A DNA stretch of 64,000 nucleotides from Henriciella litoralis. GTDB lineage: Bacteria > Pseudomonadota > Alphaproteobacteria > Caulobacterales > Hyphomonadaceae. The notes below the pieces were generated by a model. That model worked only from the letters and a program-made list of their open reading frames with translations. It was not told where the DNA came from and did no database searches. Positions 1-9,571 of this stretch are shown here, piece by piece. Position 1 is the first letter of the stretch; each line of letters starts with the position of its first letter. The position numbers and the translations under genes are program-made. The DNA lies in the NCBI RefSeq assembly GCF_002088935.1, contig NZ_NCSS01000006.1, positions 776,407-840,406 of the forward strand, in the 5' to 3' direction.

Positions 1-2166
1 CGTCCAGGCGTCCTCATGCTGGTATCGGTCAAAGGCTTTCAATGACACTGCCACAGGCCCGGCGCGGCCAGACGGGCGAAGCCGCATATCGACCTCGTAG
101 AGGCTGCCTTCAGCCGTCTCAGCTGAGAGCGCCGTAATCAGGCGTTGGGCAAACTTGGTGAACCAGTGACCGGCTTCGGCAACGAGCTCCTCGTCGGCTT
201 CATAGACGATGATGAGATCAAGGTCGGAGCCTGCCGTCAGCTCTCGCCCGCCTAGCTTGCCGAGGGCGCCGACGGCCCATTGACCCGGCTGCGGTCCGTA
301 TTTTCTGGCGGTCTCGATCGCGGCAGCATCGGCCATCAGGCTGATGCAGGTATCGGCAAGGTCGGTCCAGGCGAGCGCCGCCTCTGAGGCTGGCAGTAAG
401 GAGTGAAGCAGCCTGTGGCCGATCAGGAAGGCCCGCTCATTCTGCCAGCGACGCACGTCATCCATCTGCCCTTCAAAATCAGCGCCCCGGTTAAGCGAGG
501 GCGGAAACTCCTGCCAGTTGCTGGACAGAAGCGCCTCCAACAAGCCGGGCCTCCGTGCCAACATCTGGGAGAGGCGCGGCGCGATGGCCAGCGTGGTGAC
601 AAGATCATCCAGCAGATCAGGTTCAGCGACCAGCATGGAAAGCGTCTGGATGCCCGCCCGCAAGCCTTCAAAGAACTGGCTGAACCGCGTGAAGGCAATG
701 TCCGGCTCACCTGTCTTGCTCATCGCGACCAGCATGTCCGGCAAAAGGGCTGTCAGAAGGCCACGGCCGCGTTCGGTGCGGGTCGCGGGCGTCTTGCCGC
801 GGTGCCATGACTGGATCGAGGCAATGACGCGCGAGGGATTCGAGAAGCCGAGCGAGGACAAAGTGTGAAGCGTGCCCGGGTCATCATCGACGCCGGTAAA
901 GACGAGATTGCCTTGCGCCGCGGAGTCCGCCATCCGCTCCTCGCCTGCAAACAGATCACGGTAATGACGACTGACCAGCTGGCGGGTCGCCTGTAGCTCG
1001 CTATCAAACGCATCGAGGTCGTCGAAGCCGCAGAGTTTGGCGAGGCGGGTGCGTTTGCCCTGGTCGGCCGGCACGAGATGGGTCTGCTCGTCTTCCATCA
1101 TCTGGATGCGGTGTTCGACATGTCGCAGCACGCGGTAGGCGCCGGCAAGATCATCTGCGACGGACTGCTCAACCGCGTTTGCCGCGACCAGCGCATCGAG
1201 GCTTCGGAGCGTCTTGCGGTCACGCAGGAAGTCATTGCGGCCGCCCATGATGATCTGCTGGGTCTGGACGAAGAATTCGATCTCACGGATGCCGCCCGGC
1301 CCGAGTTTGACGTCAGGTGCCTTGTCGTGGAGGTCATCCTTGCCGGACTTCGCATTGATCATGCGCTTGATCGCCTGAACGTCGGCAATCGCCCAATAGT
1401 CCATGTGGCGGCGCCAGACGAAGGGTTTGAGGCTGTCGAGGAAATGGGCAGCGGCATTGCGGTCACCAGCGACATGCCGCGCCTTGATCCAGACCATTCG
1501 CTCCCAGTTCTGGCCAACGCTCTCATAGTAAATCTCAGCCATGCGCGTTGAAACGGCAGGCGGGGTTGAGGACGGGTCGGGGCGCAAACGAAGGTCCGTG
1601 CGGAAAACATATCCGTCACCGGTCGTCTCCTGCAGGATACGCATGGTGTCCTTGATGACCTTGTTCGCCAGATCCTGAGCGGCGATGTCGCCCTCGGCAA
1701 ACACAGCTGGATCAAAGAAGGCCGCCATGTCGATATCGGACGAATAGTTGAGCTCAAATGCCCCCATCTTTCCGAGCGCGATCATGAAAATGCCGGCGTC
1801 GCTGAGCTGGCGCTTGCGCAGGGCTGCTTTGAGCGCGGCAGCCGTGGCGGCGTTCGCAAAATCCGTGAGGTGGCCCGTAATCTCCGTAACGCCGGCCGAG
1901 GCGGAGAGGTCCAGCGCGGCGACCGCGATATGGTTGGAGAGCTTGGCGCGGCGCAGCGCCGTCATCACCTCGTCGATGTCTTCAAGCTCGCCCGCCGCCT
2001 TTGCAGCGGCCATAGCGGCCGCCTGCAGCGCATACCCACCTTGCGAGCGCAAGATTTCCATCGCATCTGGCGCACGTTTGGCCGCACGGGCAAGATAAGG
2101 CGCTAGCTCGCAGCCTTTGTCGAAGGCCGCGGCAGCCGTCTCTGAAAGAGGTTTGATATTTAGCAT
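1..2166 (-). CDS. glnE: Bifunctional glutamine synthetase adenylyltransferase/deadenylase GlnE (3' end beyond window)
   Basis: Cytosolic enzyme that adds AMP to glutamine synthetase and removes it again, under control of PII and glutamine. The gene starts at 2166 and runs off the left edge; 722 codons are present of a family length near 950. Visible are the first nucleotidyltransferase site, GKMGAFELNYSSDID at residues 132-146, and the beginning of the second one near residue 640 (LTAGSDLDLIIVYEADEE), followed by MRLRPSGRAG close to the edge. Both catalytic halves are therefore represented. It lies 13 bases behind the histidine kinase gene 2180-3583 on the same strand, so it may be read from that operon. 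The reading frame is intact to base 1. Confidence 0.95.
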   Translation of the reverse strand, partial: MLNIKPLSETAAAAFDKGCELAPYLARAAKRAPDAMEILRSQGGYALQAAAMAAAKAAGELEDIDEVMTALRRAKLSNHIAVAALDLSASAGVTEITGHLTDFANAATAAALKAALRKRQLSDAGIFMIALGKMGAFELNYSSDIDMAAFFDPAVFAEGDIAAQDLANKVIKDTMRILQETTGDGYVFRTDLRLRPDPSSTPPAVSTRMAEIYYESVGQNWERMVWIKARHVAGDRNAAAHFLDSLKPFVWRRHMDYWAIADVQAIKRMINAKSGKDDLHDKAPDVKLGPGGIREIEFFVQTQQIIMGGRNDFLRDRKTLRSLDALVAANAVEQSVADDLAGAYRVLRHVEHRIQMMEDEQTHLVPADQGKRTRLAKLCGFDDLDAFDSELQATRQLVSRHYRDLFAGEERMADSAAQGNLVFTGVDDDPGTLHTLSSLGFSNPSRVIASIQSWHRGKTPATRTERGRGLLTALLPDMLVAMSKTGEPDIAFTRFSQFFEGLRAGIQTLSMLVAEPDLLDDLVTTLAIAPRLSQMLARRPGLLEALLSSNWQEFPPSLNRGADFEGQMDDVRRWQNERAFLIGHRLLHSLLPASEAALAWTDLADTCISLMADAAAIETARKYGPQPGQWAVGALGKLGGRELTAGSDLDLIIVYEADEELVAEAGHWFTKFAQRLITALSAETAEGSLYEVDMRLRPSGRAGPVAVSLKAFDRYQHEDAWT

Positions 2167-2179
2167 TTCGCCTGACGTC

Positions 2180-3583
2180 TTAGCGCTCTCGCGGCAAAGA
2201 CAAAACAGCTTTCAGGCCCTGAGCTTCCGGCGGCCCGTTTGTCCACAGGAGATCAAGGTGTCCTTTATGGAGTTCGGCCACCGAATCCACAAGCGCCAGC
2301 CCCAATCCGGACCCCGATTGCGTTCGCGCCTCATCGAGCCGGAAGAAGCGTTCCTTAGCACGCTCGCGCATATGTTCGGGTATACCGGGCCCGGTATCGG
2401 CAACCGTGATGACGATATTGTCCGACGTCCGTTTGGCCGAGAACCAGATCCGTCCGCCTTCGGGCGTGTATTTGATGCCATTGTCGAGAAGGTTCGAGAC
2501 AGCCTGGGCGATCAGCTCCCGGTCCCCGAGCACGGTCAGGCTGGCGGCGATATCGCTCTCGAAGGTCAGACCGGCAAACTCGCAGGCCGGCTCATAAAGC
2601 TCTGCAAGCTCGGCCAGAACAGCGCCAAGATCGAAGCGGACCAGCCGACCCTCAGCGCCGGCATCGAGCCGGGAAAGGCGCAAAATGGCATTGAAGGTCG
2701 TGAGGATGCTGTCGACCTCCTCCACCGTATGGGCGAGGGTCTCGCGGGCGCCCTCTTCTCCCATATCGCTGATCAGCGCGCTCTCCAGCCGATTGCGCAG
2801 GCGCGACAGGGGCGAGCGAAGGTCATGCGCGATGGCATCGCCGGCATGGCGGCTGGAGGCCATCAGGCGTTCAAGCTTTTCGAGCATGGTATTGAGATGG
2901 GTCGCCAATCGGTCGAACTCATCTCCCGACCCGGCCACGGGCGCCCGGATGGAAAGGTTGCCTGCGACGATCTCTTCGGTCGTGCGGGTGAGCTGTTCAG
3001 CCCGGCGTGCCGCGTACCGTGAGATCAGAATCCCGCCGATAAGCGCGAGCAAGACCACAATGGGCGCTGCGGTCGTCACGGCTTGCGTAATGCGCCGGAC
3101 AATTCGGCCCCGCTCCCCTGTCTCGATCGCAACGAGCAGCACATTGCCATTGGTCAGCCGGACGATCCGGCCTTCAGCTTCTGTGACCGTCTGGCCACCA
3201 TCGGCGCGGGGCATCTCAATGGAGAGGCTGACAATAGAAACCTCGCCTACCGTCTCTGGCGGCGAGACCGGCAGGTTTGGAAAATCGCCAATGATACGTT
3301 CGCCATCAGGCGTTTCCAGCTGATAGCGAAAAGGCGCCCCTGGTACGAGCGCCCTTTCTATAACTGATTGCTCAAGACGTTCGAGGCCGCCTGTCCGGAA
3401 AGCCAGTTCGAGCGCGCCCATTTCCGCCTGTAGCCGTTCATCGGCCTCGGCCCGCAAGGAGCCGACTGTCGCCTGATACAAATAGGCGAGCAGCAGGAAG
3501 GAAAACAGCCCGAACAGGACTGAGTAGACGAGCGCCAGCCGGAACGTTGTCGTCCTGACGAAGGCAAACGGTCCAGACTTCAT
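2180..3583 (-). CDS. Membrane sensor histidine kinase, HAMP/HisKA/HATPase
   Basis: Inner-membrane sensor kinase of 467 residues. Membrane segments lie at about 15-37 and 172-190, with a periplasmic sensor of about 130 residues between them, then a HAMP linker, a HisKA box with the phospho-acceptor His253 (AIAHDLRSPLSRLRNRL), an N box (NLLDNGIKYTPEGG) and G boxes (DTGPGIPE, GSGLGLALV). Its start codon overlaps the stop of the response regulator 3580-4254 by four bases (ATGA), so the two form a translationally coupled pair. The position behind degP suggests an envelope-stress role, but the signal cannot be read from the sequence. Confidence 0.92.
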   Translation of the reverse strand: MKSGPFAFVRTTTFRLALVYSVLFGLFSFLLLAYLYQATVGSLRAEADERLQAEMGALELAFRTGGLERLEQSVIERALVPGAPFRYQLETPDGERIIGDFPNLPVSPPETVGEVSIVSLSIEMPRADGGQTVTEAEGRIVRLTNGNVLLVAIETGERGRIVRRITQAVTTAAPIVVLLALIGGILISRYAARRAEQLTRTTEEIVAGNLSIRAPVAGSGDEFDRLATHLNTMLEKLERLMASSRHAGDAIAHDLRSPLSRLRNRLESALISDMGEEGARETLAHTVEEVDSILTTFNAILRLSRLDAGAEGRLVRFDLGAVLAELAELYEPACEFAGLTFESDIAASLTVLGDRELIAQAVSNLLDNGIKYTPEGGRIWFSAKRTSDNIVITVADTGPGIPEHMRERAKERFFRLDEARTQSGSGLGLALVDSVAELHKGHLDLLWTNGPPEAQGLKAVLSLPRER

Positions 3584-4254
3584 GCCTGAAGGCAGTAACC
3601 CGCACCGCGCACCGTCTGAAGCAGCGCCTCATCGAAATCCTTGTCGATCTTGGCCCGCAGGCGCGAGACATGGACGTCGATGACATTGGTCTGGGGGTCA
3701 AAATGATAATCCCAGACCTTCTCGAGCAACATGGTGCGTGTGACCACCTGGCCAGCATGACGCATCAGGAATTCGAGCAATCTGAACTCACGCGGCTGAA
3801 GATCAATTTTCTGCCCATCGCGCCAGACCTTGCGGGACAGAAGGTCCATTTCAAGATCCGCGACTTTCAGCTTCGTGACCGGCGGCTCGCCATTTGCCTG
3901 GCGTCGGCCAAGCGCTTCAACGCGTGCCGCCAGCTCGGACGGCGCAAACGGCTTGGCGAGATAGTCGTCAGCGCCGACTTTCAGGCCTTCGACCCGATTG
4001 TCGACATCCGACAGCGCCGAGAGAAAGAGGGCCGGCGTCTGCCCGCCCCCATTCCGGTATTCCTCAACCAGCTTCAGCCCGTCTTTCTGGGGCAGCATGC
4101 GGTCCACAACGAGGGCATCGAAGTCCCCGTCGCGGGCGTCGGCAAGGCCGTCTGCTCCATTCGTCGCAATCTTCACCTCATGACCTGCATCAGACAGGAC
4201 CTTGTTGATGAAAGTCGCATGCTCGCTATCGTCTTCTATGACCAGTACGCGCAT
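3580..4254 (-). CDS. OmpR/PhoB-family response regulator
   Basis: A 224-residue two-domain DNA-binding regulator. The receiver domain has the acidic pair Asp8/Asp9, phospho-acceptor Asp51 (VVDRMLP) and Lys101 (LAKPFAPSEL). The C-terminal winged helix carries the usual LQPREFRLLEFLMRHAGQVV and NVIDVHVSRLRAKID elements. It is the first gene of a regulator-kinase pair and starts 21 bases behind the end of degP, so co-transcription with degP is likely. By analogy with CpxR-like systems it may control that protease. That is inference from position only. Confidence 0.93.
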   Translation of the reverse strand: MRVLVIEDDSEHATFINKVLSDAGHEVKIATNGADGLADARDGDFDALVVDRMLPQKDGLKLVEEYRNGGGQTPALFLSALSDVDNRVEGLKVGADDYLAKPFAPSELAARVEALGRRQANGEPPVTKLKVADLEMDLLSRKVWRDGQKIDLQPREFRLLEFLMRHAGQVVTRTMLLEKVWDYHFDPQTNVIDVHVSRLRAKIDKDFDEALLQTVRGAGYCLQA

Positions 4255-4275
4255 GTGCGAGAACTCCTCTAAAGA

Positions 4276-5811
4276 TCAATCTTTGGCTTTGTCGCCGATA
4301 TCGGCAGTAACGAACATTGTCCGTTGACCGTTCCGCACCGCGAGCAGGATCTTGTCCCGGCCCTTTGCACGAACGTCTTCAATCGCCGATTTCAGGTCAT
4401 CCACCGAGTTAAGCGGTGTGCCGGCAGCTGACAGAAGCGCCATCCCGGCCCGAACACCAATTTCACCCAGCGCACTGTCTTCTTTGATATCACCAACGAT
4501 GAGACCCGGCTCATTTGCATCAAGTCCAAGCAGCTCACGCGCTTCGTTATCGAGCGGACGCACTGAAACACCGAGTGGGGCTTCTTCAGTTTTGCCATCA
4601 TCCTTGGATGAGTCGCTGGAAGGCGCCTGAATAAGGGCGTTTGGATCTGCTGGACGCTCACCGACGGTCACGTCGATCGTCTGCATCTTGCCGCCGCGAA
4701 GCACCTCGAACTCATTCTCGGACCCGGCGAGAAGACCGCCAACCATCCGCGTAACGGACGTCGCATCGGTCGATTCCTTGCCGTTGACCGCAAGGATAAT
4801 GTCGCCGCGTTTCAGGCCACCCTTCATGGCAGGGCTCTCATCGGTAACATCAGCGATGATCGCACCGCGCGCCTCGTCGAGGCCCTGGGCTTCAGCCATA
4901 TCCTCGGTCACGTCCTGAATGGTAACGCCGAGCCAGCCGCGAGAGACCTTGCCATCCTTGATGAGCGCGTCTGTGACTTCGATCGCCAGTTCCGCCGGAA
5001 TGGCAAAACCGATCCCGACAGAGCCACCTGTCGGTGAGAAAATGGCTGTGTTGACGCCGATCACACGGCCTTGAAGGTCAAAGGTCGGCCCGCCGGAATT
5101 GCCACGGTTGATGGCCGCATCGATTTGCAGGAAGTCCGTATATGGGCTGTCTCCGCCCAGCTCACGGCCATCGGCCGATAGAATGCCAGCTGTGGCCGTA
5201 CCGCCAAGACCAAAGGGGTTACCGAGCGCGACAACCCAGTCACCCTTGCGCAGCGGTGTGTGGGATTCAAACTCGACATAAGGATAGGAGCCAGACTCAG
5301 TCACCTTGATCACGGCAAGGTCCGTCTGTGGATCGGTGCCGATCAGGGTCGCCTCAAGCTCGCGGCCATCTTCCATGACGACTTCAATCTCGGTTGCACT
5401 ATCAACCACGTGATTGTTCGTGACGATGTAGCCCTCTTCGGAAATGAAGAAGCCTGATCCGAGCGACCGCGACTCACGGGTCCGCGGCGCTTCTTCTTCC
5501 TGCTCCTCTTGCCGCTCACGCATGTAATCGTCAAAGCCGGGCAGACCACGGAAGCGTTCGAAGAACTCTTCCATGTCATTCATGCCGCCAACTTCTCGCT
5601 CAGAAACCACATTGACGCTGACAACCGCAGGGCTGACTTCTTCGATGAGGTCCGCAAAGCTCATCGGCGCGCCCATTGGCGGCTCTATGGTGATGGGCTG
5701 CTTGGCATCTGCCTGCTGAAATGTCTGAGGAAGGAAGAAGACAGCGCCGGTCGCGCCTGCCCCCACGATTGCTGCCGCGAATGCCTGTTTCGAAATACCG
5801 AACGCTTTCAT
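4276..5811 (-). CDS. degP: Periplasmic serine protease DegP/HtrA (Do family)
   Basis: Periplasmic protease-chaperone for misfolded envelope proteins, 511 residues. An N-terminal signal segment (AFAAAIVGAGATGAVFF) precedes a trypsin-like domain with the catalytic triad His134 (TNNHVV), Asp164 (QTDLAVI) and Ser239 (RGNSGGPTF). Two PDZ domains follow, at about residues 280-370 and 410-505. A charged Glu/Gln/Arg-rich stretch near 93-116 corresponds to the flexible LA loop. Followed after 21 bases by a response regulator-kinase pair, an arrangement seen in other alphaproteobacteria. The roughly 120 bases upstream (5812-5932) hold its promoter, in which I recognised no convincing sigma-factor motif. 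Confidence 0.95.
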   Translation of the reverse strand: MKAFGISKQAFAAAIVGAGATGAVFFLPQTFQQADAKQPITIEPPMGAPMSFADLIEEVSPAVVSVNVVSEREVGGMNDMEEFFERFRGLPGFDDYMRERQEEQEEEAPRTRESRSLGSGFFISEEGYIVTNNHVVDSATEIEVVMEDGRELEATLIGTDPQTDLAVIKVTESGSYPYVEFESHTPLRKGDWVVALGNPFGLGGTATAGILSADGRELGGDSPYTDFLQIDAAINRGNSGGPTFDLQGRVIGVNTAIFSPTGGSVGIGFAIPAELAIEVTDALIKDGKVSRGWLGVTIQDVTEDMAEAQGLDEARGAIIADVTDESPAMKGGLKRGDIILAVNGKESTDATSVTRMVGGLLAGSENEFEVLRGGKMQTIDVTVGERPADPNALIQAPSSDSSKDDGKTEEAPLGVSVRPLDNEARELLGLDANEPGLIVGDIKEDSALGEIGVRAGMALLSAAGTPLNSVDDLKSAIEDVRAKGRDKILLAVRNGQRTMFVTADIGDKAKD

Positions 5812-5932
5812 ATTGCTCTCTCAAACTCCTCACAAAACTTTGTAAGCTGGATATTGTGCCTATTGTTCTACATGTGCCAGTGCTTGCACGAATTAAACAT
5901 CATTTAGACATGAAAGTGGCAGGCGCTGCTTT

Positions 5933-7165
5933 TCACACATCTTGATCGGCTGCCGGTTTCATCGTGGTCCGGATCACTGACTGGCTTTCAAGCGTCCGAT
6001 GGACCGGGCATTTGTCCGCAATCTCGATCAGGCGGGACCGCTGCTCGGAAGATAGCTGACCGTCGAGATCAATTTCCCGCGAAAATATATCAACCTTGTC
6101 GCCCGGCGCGCAGGTCTCGCAATCATCGATATGCGACCTTTCATGATTGACGCGGACGGTGACGCGCTCCAGCGGCCATGCCTTACGGGCCGCGTACATT
6201 CTGAGCGTGATGGACGTACACCCGCCGAGCCCCGCAGAGACCAGCGCATAAGGATCAGGCCCCGTCCCGGTGCCACCAAGGCTGGAAGGCTCATCCAGCA
6301 TGAATGACCGGCCGTCGACAAAAACCTCGTTCTGATACGGCCCTGACTTCAGCGTCTCGCGGACGATCACATCATGGGTCTGGCGCACATGCTCATCTGT
6401 CGCCGCGTTCATCAGGTAGCGGCTGGCCCAGGCTTCGATGACACCTGCCGCATAGTCGGCAATTTCCGGCGCGTGCAGGAAATGGTCTGCATCATCGAGA
6501 CTGACAAAGCTCTTGGGATGACGCGCCGCTGTGAACAGCTCCGACGCATTTTCGATAGCCACCGTTTCGTCGCCTGGGGCGTGCAGGAATAAGGTTGGCA
6601 GATGCAATTTGCCGACAAGCTCTGTGAGACGTGAGCGCCTGAGGTCATCAACGAGGCGTCGTGTGATGGTGAACGCGCGTCCGGCGAGCTGAACCTCGGC
6701 CTGGCCGTTTTGCTCAATCTCCGTCAGTTGATCGTCGAAATGGGCGAAGACGTGCGCTGGATCGGCCGGCGCAGCTATGGTGGCCACCGCCTTGATACTG
6801 TCGATCATTCCGGCGCCAACAAGCGCTGCAGCCCCGCCCAGCGAATGACCGACGAGCAGACCGACATCCCGCCCCTGCTCCTTCATCCATTCGGCGGCGG
6901 CGACCAGATCAGCCACATTGCTTGAGAAGGTTGTCTCTTCAAACTCGCCGCCAGACTCGCCGAGGCCGGTGAAGTCAAATCTAAGAACGCCGATCCCCCG
7001 CGCGGCCAAACCGCGAGAAACGCGCAGCGCCGCATGCGACTGTTTTGAACAGGTGAAACAATGCGCGAAAATCGCCCAGCCGAGCACGTCTCCAAATGGA
7101 AGCTCAAGTCGGCCGGAAATGATGTTGCCGCCATCACCGGCAAATTCAACGCTTTGGCTTTCCAT
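5933..7165 (-). CDS. Bifunctional alpha/beta hydrolase / OsmC-family protein
   Basis: A 410-residue fusion. Residues 1 to about 260 are an alpha/beta hydrolase of the serine aminopeptidase type with nucleophile Ser108 in GHSLGG and an oxyanion segment FAHCFTCSKQSH. Residues about 270-410 are an OsmC/Ohr-like domain with the two typical cysteines (GLGGCTSITLRMYA and DKCPVHRTLES), the peroxidatic pair of organic hydroperoxide resistance proteins. I place the start at 7165, which follows a GGGAGAT ribosome site; an in-frame start at 7339 would run into ccmH. The fusion type is known in proteobacteria; its substrate is not established. It may cleave ester or peroxide-bearing lipids. Confidence 0.9.
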   Translation of the reverse strand: MESQSVEFAGDGGNIISGRLELPFGDVLGWAIFAHCFTCSKQSHAALRVSRGLAARGIGVLRFDFTGLGESGGEFEETTFSSNVADLVAAAEWMKEQGRDVGLLVGHSLGGAAALVGAGMIDSIKAVATIAAPADPAHVFAHFDDQLTEIEQNGQAEVQLAGRAFTITRRLVDDLRRSRLTELVGKLHLPTLFLHAPGDETVAIENASELFTAARHPKSFVSLDDADHFLHAPEIADYAAGVIEAWASRYLMNAATDEHVRQTHDVIVRETLKSGPYQNEVFVDGRSFMLDEPSSLGGTGTGPDPYALVSAGLGGCTSITLRMYAARKAWPLERVTVRVNHERSHIDDCETCAPGDKVDIFSREIDLDGQLSSEQRSRLIEIADKCPVHRTLESQSVIRTTMKPAADQDV

Positions 7166-7247
7166 GGTTTTATCTCCCGCCGACAGGTCTGCTAGAGATA
7201 TGAACGCGAATGCCGACTTGCCAACTTTTAAAGGCGCGGGTTGCGCA

Positions 7248-7673
7248 TCAATCAGACGACGGGACGCTCGCATCTTCCGGAGCCACCGGTTCGATGCCTC
7301 TGTCTGACCGGCGTCCGCGCGCAACCATGAAAAAGCCAAACAGGCCGCCGGCTACGAGCAAAAGGAAAGGTAGGCCCCACAAGATGAAGCCGCCAATTCC
7401 GCGAGAAGGCGGGCGGAAGAGAACAAAGTCCCCATAACGCTCGGCGAACCAGCTCCGGATTTCAGCATCGCTCTGGCCTTCGGCGACCATGGCACGGACC
7501 CGCTCGCGCATATCCGCCGCAATGTCGGACCCGGAATTGGAGATCGGCTCATTCTCGCAGGCAACGCAGCGGATCTCGCGCATCAGATCTTGAGCACGGG
7601 CCTCATCTTTCGGATCAGCCAGCTGTCCCTCGGCTGCAAACATCACAAGCAAGGCGGCGAGAATGAACTTCAT
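7248..7673 (-). CDS. ccmH: Cytochrome c maturation thiol-oxidoreductase CcmH
   Basis: Membrane-anchored periplasmic protein that keeps apocytochrome c CXXCH thiols reduced and presents them to CcmF. From the start at 7673 (141 residues) it has a signal peptide (MKFILAALLVMFAAEG), the redox motif RCVACENEPISNSGSDIA with Cys36 and Cys39, and a C-terminal membrane helix (GGFILWGLPFLLLVAGGLFG). The ATG overlaps the ccmF stop codon (ATGA), showing coupling; an upstream in-frame methionine at 7712 lies inside ccmF and is less likely. It is the last gene of the ccmI-ccmE-ccmF-ccmH series. Confidence 0.94.
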   Translation of the reverse strand: MKFILAALLVMFAAEGQLADPKDEARAQDLMREIRCVACENEPISNSGSDIAADMRERVRAMVAEGQSDAEIRSWFAERYGDFVLFRPPSRGIGGFILWGLPFLLLVAGGLFGFFMVARGRRSDRGIEPVAPEDASVPSSD

Positions 7674-9571
7674 GCGGCCTCCGTCTTTCGCTTTTTGCGG
7701 GGCCACATGCAAAGCCCTGCGCCCAGGCCAATGAGAATGACGCCGAGATAGACGAAGTCGATCAGCGGGTTGAGAAACACCTCAAACGTCCAACGTGTTT
7801 CGCCTGCCGCGTTACGCCGTCCATCGCCAAGCGCGACATAGAGATCGGCCGTGCCTGTCTTGTGGATCGCGGTTTCTGTGGTGGGCATGCGGGCGGCTGG
7901 ATAATAGCGCTTCGACGGCTCAAGCGTCTGGACCGATCCGCCGCGCCGCGCGGTCAGGGTCGCGCGCTCGGCGTACCAGTTCGGCCCCTCAATGCTGGAC
8001 ACATCATCGAGTGTCATCTGCCAGCCAGCAACATTCGCTGCCTCCCCCTGCTGGAGGGCGATGGTCGTCTGCGTGCGACCGGACGTCTGAAGCACGGCGC
8101 CAATAACGAAGAGACCGAGCCCGGCATGGGCGATGGTCATGCCCCAGATGCGGGGGCTCATACTGCCGAGGCGGCTAAACGTCTTGGCGCGTCGCCAGAT
8201 TTCCAGTCCGGCGCCGATGATGAGCCAGACACCGATTGCGAGGCCGACACCTGCCAGAAGCGGGATATCAAGCGGTCCGATCCCGGCGAGCCAGAAGAGC
8301 GCGACGATACCGGCAAAACCGGCCGCCCACTTCCAGAGCGATGAAAGATCCGCCCTGCCCCAGCTCCAGGCCTGGACAACCGGAAGCGCGATCAAGGCGA
8401 GCGCCATGATCGGCGTGAAAGTCAGATTGAAATAAGGTTCACCGACGGAGATCGTCTCCCCCAGCGCTTCGGCAATCAGCGGGAATAGCGTGCCGAGCAT
8501 CACGGTCGCCGTCGCAACCGTCAGCACCAGATTATTGCCCATCAACGCGCCTTCGCGGCTCGTCGCCGTCCAGGACGGGCCGCTAGAAAGCTTGGTTGCG
8601 CGGATCAGGAAGAGGACCAGCGCCGCCCCCCCGAACACAAGCAATCCGCCAAGCAGCATCGAGCCACGGAAAGAGTCGACGGCAAAGGCATGCACCGAGG
8701 TCAGAACGCCGGAGCGCACAAGGAACGCGCCGAGCATGGAGAAACAGAAAGCCAGCACAGCAAGAAGCGCCGTCCACGCGCTGAAGCTTCCGCGCTTCTC
8801 TGTCACCGTGATCGAGTGCATCAAGGCCGCGCCGATCAGCCACGGCATAAGGCTGGCATTCTCAACCGGGTCCCAGAACCACCAGCCGCCCCAGCCAAGC
8901 TCATAATAGGCCCAGTAGCTGCCAAGCGCGATGCCGAGCGAAAGCGGCACGAAGGCTGCGAGCGCCCAGTTTCTGACGGTCTTTGCCCACGCCGAATCGA
9001 CGCGTCCTTCAATCAGTCCAGCCGCAGCCAGTGCGAACACGAAGGAATAGCCGACATAGCCAAGATAAAGCATGGGCGGATGGATCGCGAGCGCCGGGTC
9101 CTGCAAAAGCGGGTTCAGGCCAGTGCCTTGAAGCGGCGCCGGATCGAGACGCGTAAAAGGCGAAGAGGCGAGCAGCAGATAAAGCAGAGACCCAAAGTTC
9201 AGCAGCCCCTGAACACCGAGCGCACGGGCCTCGAACTTCGGCCGACCTGTCCGCAACAGCCAGGCGCCTGCCGCCGCAAAGCCAAGCCCGACAAGGCACC
9301 ACATCGCCATGGAGCCTTCATGGTTCCCCCATGTGCCGGCGATTTTGTAGATGAAGGGCTTCAACGTGTGGGAGTTGTTCGCAACAAGCTGCACAGAGAA
9401 ATCAGAGCGCGCAAACGCATAGACGATCGTCGCAAATGAGAACGCCATCAGGAAGAAAGCGATGATGGAGAACAGGCCGGAATTTGACCGGTCTCCCGCC
9501 AGCCCTCGCCAGGCCTGGAAGCCGCTAAGGACCAGCGCGATGATCGCGGCAAAGTGGCCTGCCTCGATCAT
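7670..9571 (-). CDS. ccmF: Cytochrome c heme lyase subunit CcmF
   Basis: Polytopic inner-membrane protein of 633 residues that receives heme from holo-CcmE and attaches it to apocytochrome c. The tryptophan-rich heme-handling signature is clear (WGGWWFWDPVENASLMPWL), as are more than a dozen hydrophobic segments and a periplasmic domain before the last helix. Length fits the family (about 630-660). Its start overlaps the end of ccmE by four bases and its stop overlaps the start of ccmH by four bases, so the three are one translational unit. Confidence 0.96.
   Translation of the reverse strand: MIEAGHFAAIIALVLSGFQAWRGLAGDRSNSGLFSIIAFFLMAFSFATIVYAFARSDFSVQLVANNSHTLKPFIYKIAGTWGNHEGSMAMWCLVGLGFAAAGAWLLRTGRPKFEARALGVQGLLNFGSLLYLLLASSPFTRLDPAPLQGTGLNPLLQDPALAIHPPMLYLGYVGYSFVFALAAAGLIEGRVDSAWAKTVRNWALAAFVPLSLGIALGSYWAYYELGWGGWWFWDPVENASLMPWLIGAALMHSITVTEKRGSFSAWTALLAVLAFCFSMLGAFLVRSGVLTSVHAFAVDSFRGSMLLGGLLVFGGAALVLFLIRATKLSSGPSWTATSREGALMGNNLVLTVATATVMLGTLFPLIAEALGETISVGEPYFNLTFTPIMALALIALPVVQAWSWGRADLSSLWKWAAGFAGIVALFWLAGIGPLDIPLLAGVGLAIGVWLIIGAGLEIWRRAKTFSRLGSMSPRIWGMTIAHAGLGLFVIGAVLQTSGRTQTTIALQQGEAANVAGWQMTLDDVSSIEGPNWYAERATLTARRGGSVQTLEPSKRYYPAARMPTTETAIHKTGTADLYVALGDGRRNAAGETRWTFEVFLNPLIDFVYLGVILIGLGAGLCMWPRKKRKTEAA

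Noticed and set aside
2117..3022. Long plus-strand open frame opposite the histidine kinase
   Set aside because: Antisense shadow in GC-rich DNA; the minus strand encodes clear kinase motifs over the same bases.
5858..5880. TGGCAC ahead of degP (minus strand) as a sigma-54 promoter
   Set aside because: The partner TTGC is missing at the required distance.
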